Assembly (NCBI GenBank): GCA_014898415.1
Contig: RCTD01000037.1
Span: 248,001 to 312,000, forward strand
Reading direction: 5' to 3'
Length of the DNA stretch: 64,000 bases
Origin: Stromatinia cepivora
Lineage: Eukaryota > Ascomycota > Leotiomycetes > Helotiales > Sclerotiniaceae
A model generated the notes under the pieces. That model worked only from the letters and a program-made list of their open reading frames with translations, searched no databases and was not told the DNA's origin. Of the stretch, positions 60,883-64,000 are shown in pieces (within the stretch, counting starts at the first letter, position 1; every line of letters starts with the position of its first letter). A program made the position numbers and the translations under genes.

Positions 60883-61191
60883 TATAATTATTTATTTTCA
60901 AAACAATAAAAAAAAATTATCAATATCTTTAACGAAAATCTATTAATATCTAATATATTTTATAATCTATTGATTTATAAAAAATCAAAAAAGAAAAAAA
61001 TCTACAATTTAATAGAAAATAGTATATTCGAAATTATATAATAAACAAATATATCAAAAAATATATGAATATTCAAATTAAGATTTATTAATAAAATCAA
61101 AAATAAAAATATTAAAAAAGCATTTTCAAAATCAAAATTTATAATCCAAATATAAAACAATACAAAAAAAAACCAATATTAATATAATCAT
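60883..61191 (+). pseudogene. Copia-C segment 4: start of reverse transcriptase
   Basis: Resumes after element B. Near 61050-61190 a frame reads YEYSN, DLLIKSKIKILKKHFQNQNL and YKTIQKKTN with stops, in the order of the copia RT start (E-I-K-x-x-G...K-S-R-L-V-V-Q). Weak because of decay. Confidence 0.4.
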
Positions 61192-64000
61192 TATTAAAAA
61201 TAAAACTATTATAAAATTAGAATTAAGATTATATAATTATAATAATATATAGATCATATTTGAGAATAACCTCAAATCTATTTTTACTAGAATTATATAT
61301 CCTTAATTCAATCTATATAATTAACAATACTATTATTTTCTATATCAAAAATTAATAAATTATAAGATCCGATTATATAATAATAATTAAAAAACAAAAC
61401 AAATCAAGAAAGGATTAATATAACTAATAAAAATGAAATAAAATGAAAATCAAAATTTTTATATAATATTATCGAAATAAAATTGAAATATAATAATATA
61501 ATTTATAATTTATAATATTATAAATCAAAACAAAAAATAGTTTGTATAATATCGATATAGAATTATAATAAAAATAAAAAGTAAATTCGTATAATTATAA
61601 GAAAATATATTATAATACAATTTTATAAATTTTCTTATTATTTTATTTTTATATTTTTTTATTATTCTAAATTTATTTATTATATATTTTTTAAAATCGT
61701 TTTAAAAACCTGAAGATTATTTTTGATATTTATTAAATAGCAAAAAACCTTTATAATATCGGAATCAAATAATTCTTTGAAATTCGATCAAAATAATTAT
61801 AAGCGATGATTCAAATAAACAAAGATATAATTGAGAAGAAAAGGATAGTTTTATATAATTGATTAAATATTAAATAAATATATATAGATTGTAGGATCTA
61901 ATATAGTATTTATTTATAAAATCAATAATCGTATATATTATAATATCGAATTGAAATCGGAATATTTAAAAAACGAAGCAAATGTATTATTATATATTTG
62001 TATAATATTTAATAATGATAATAAAGCTTTTATTAATGAATATTCAATAATATATATATTTTGGAGATATTTTAAATCGAAATATACTAGAATTAATATA
62101 ATTATAATTAATATATATATAATGATGATTCAGAATTTCAAATTTCAATTCGATATTTATTCTAATATAATTATTATTAAAGTTTGGGATAAATTGAAAG
62201 AATATAAAAGGAAATTAGAGATTATAAACGAAAACTATCGATCAATATATCAAGATATTGTTTTGTTTTTGGTTTTAATATATAATCTTTTAATTGATTA
62301 TTAAAGAATAATAAATATATTGGATATTCAAATCAATTTTAATATTGATAATAAAATCAAATATTTATAGATTAAGGAATTTCGTTTTAAAAATGAATTA
62401 AAATAAATATAAATTGCAAAAGAATCTAAATATACTTTTCGATATTAAGAATCAGATTTCGAGATTCCAAATAATATTTGTAATCTATATCAAAAGAAAG
62501 ATTATTATATATAAGATTATTTATATTTAATATAAATCAATAAATTCCTTTATAATTATTTTTATTATTAAAAAAGAAAAGGATTATTAAATCCAAAAAA
62601 AATCTATTTCAATAAAAAAAACCAAATATACTTTGTTAATAATATTTTTGAATCAAATTTTGATATTAAAAATATAATAAAGAAAGATTGTAATTTAATA
62701 AAGAAAATCATTAATAAAACTTTTCTTAATAAATAATATATCGATATAGATATTTCTTTATATATATTTGATCAATTTTTATTATTTAGATTAATAGATT
62801 TTATTATTAAATAAAAAATAAAGATTAATAAAGGAATAATATATTATTATTATTAAAGTTTAATAAATATAATATATAAAGATGATTCTAAGATACTATT
62901 TTCAAATATATTATATATATTAGGATTAGAAATAAATTTGTTATTAGGAAAAAGGATTTGTGAAATAAAATTGCAAAAGGAATTCAATTTTTATTATATA
63001 TATTTCAAGAAAGATAATAAGAAAATTATTTATATTAGAATATAAAATGGAATATATATAGTTTTATATATAATTAAAGGATATAAGAATATAGTTTTAT
63101 ATTCGAATATATATCAAAATGATTAGGAAAAAGGTTTTTCTTTAGAGATAATCGATAATATCAAAGGTATTGATGATGAATTAATATTCAAAGAGAAAAA
63201 GAGATACTTATTATAATATTAAAGATTCAATTATTTAGGTTTAAATAAAATCAAGAATCTATATAAAATATCTAATATAATTAAATTAATAAAGGTTTTA
63301 ATTGAATTAGATATTTATAAAGTATATATATTTATCAAGATAACCAAGTATATTTTGAAGCAATTAAGTCGGTATAAATCAAAGAAATTCGAATTTATAT
63401 ATTTCGATGTTATAGGATCATTTCCAAAATCGATTCAAGGGAATCGTTATTTTATATTGATTATTGATAATTATATAAAAGTAAATTGGATTATATTATT
63501 TAAACAAAAAGATGATATAATTCAAATATTGAAAACTTGGAAAAAGAAGATAGAATTGATTATTAAAGAAAAAATCATTATAATTAGAATTGATAATATA
63601 TTAGAATTCCTATAAACTATTCGTAAATAATTATCAAGTATATAATCCGAAATTACAATAATTATTTTTTTATATTAAAACAGATTTGCAGAATAAAATA
63701 TAAAGATTGTAGAAATAAATATGAAAATAATATTAAAAGAAATTGGATTATTATTAAAGTTTTAGAATGAAATTATAAAATACGATATTTATATTAGAAA
63801 TCATATTAATATTGATCCTGATATAAATAAAATAGATTAATCTTTTATAGAAGCTTTTATAGATATAATATCAGATATAAAAATATATAAAATCTAAAGG
63901 AGCAAATATTATATTTATATTAATTCCAAAATTATTTCGAAAGAGCAAAGATATAATAAATTATAGGACATTTCGAGAATCGATATATTCTTAGGATATT
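61192..64000 (+). mobile_element. Copia-2: second copy of the copia-1 family, cut by the window end
   Basis: Left LTR 61192-61357 (166 bp, TATTAAAAATAAAA...), then sequence collinear with copia-1: 2809 bp here against 2810 bp in copia-1 once the gypsy insert is removed. Integrase remnant FEFIYFDVIGSFPKS with GNRYFILIIDNYIKVNW at about 63390-63490. The gypsy target site is intact at about 62044-62066. It is more uniformly mutated than copia-1, including at its outer 5' edge. The 3' part lies outside the window. Confidence 0.82.

Overview
The window is nuclear DNA of a filamentous ascomycete. The coding genes have short GT-AG introns (about 45-90 nt, with CTAAC-type branch sites), two encode Zn2Cys6 (C6) regulators, and the right half is AT-rich retrotransposon debris whose copies differ almost only by C-to-T and G-to-A changes, i.e. 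repeat-induced point mutation (RIP-like). A Sclerotiniaceae-type leotiomycete (Botrytis/Sclerotinia relatives) would fit, but that is an inference from style, not from a search.

Left half, 1-33 kb, GC-equilibrated and gene-bearing: a GNAT acetyltransferase (1025-2171, +); a 1219-residue membrane protein with a repeated Cys/Trp module (2709-6368, -); two head-to-head Zn2Cys6 transcription factors (6845-9058, - and 11469-14321, +) separated by 2.4 kb; a type II haloacid dehalogenase-like hydrolase with an apparent frameshift (14659-15674, -); a conserved 805-residue fungal protein of unknown function (16452-19055, -); a Vps9 Rab5-type exchange factor with a C-terminal CUE domain (19490-22168, -), divergent from an ASNSD1-like glutamine amidotransferase/asparagine-synthetase protein (22564-24574, +); a 6.5 kb stretch with only satellites and one possible RNase H relic; and a Mep2-like ammonium transporter (31092-32906, +) standing at the edge of the AT-rich block. 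I worked out exon junctions by hand for seven of these genes. The genes do not form an evident metabolic cluster.

Right half, 33.3-64 kb: no intact gene. It is a stack of nested elements. A decayed Ty1/copia element (copia-C, about 35 kb onward) was interrupted by (i) element A, 37618-39946; (ii) a second copia family, copia-1, 40218-56916, which was itself interrupted by an 11.2 kb Ty3/gypsy element at 41083-52298 and capped by an inverted solo LTR of that gypsy family at 56918-57209; (iii) element B, 58233-60882, an inverted copy of element A; and (iv) copia-2, 61192 to beyond the window, a sister of copia-1. Most junctions are supported by paired LTRs of equal length (191, 165/166 and 292 bp) and 4-5 bp target-site duplications.

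The most interesting items are the A/B element (two 191-bp LTRs enclosing almost nothing but variable tandem arrays), a long extra sense reading frame after the integrase of the gypsy element, sparing of the outer element edges from mutation, an essentially unmutated solo LTR beside heavily mutated sister LTRs, and the repeated module of the 1219-residue membrane protein.
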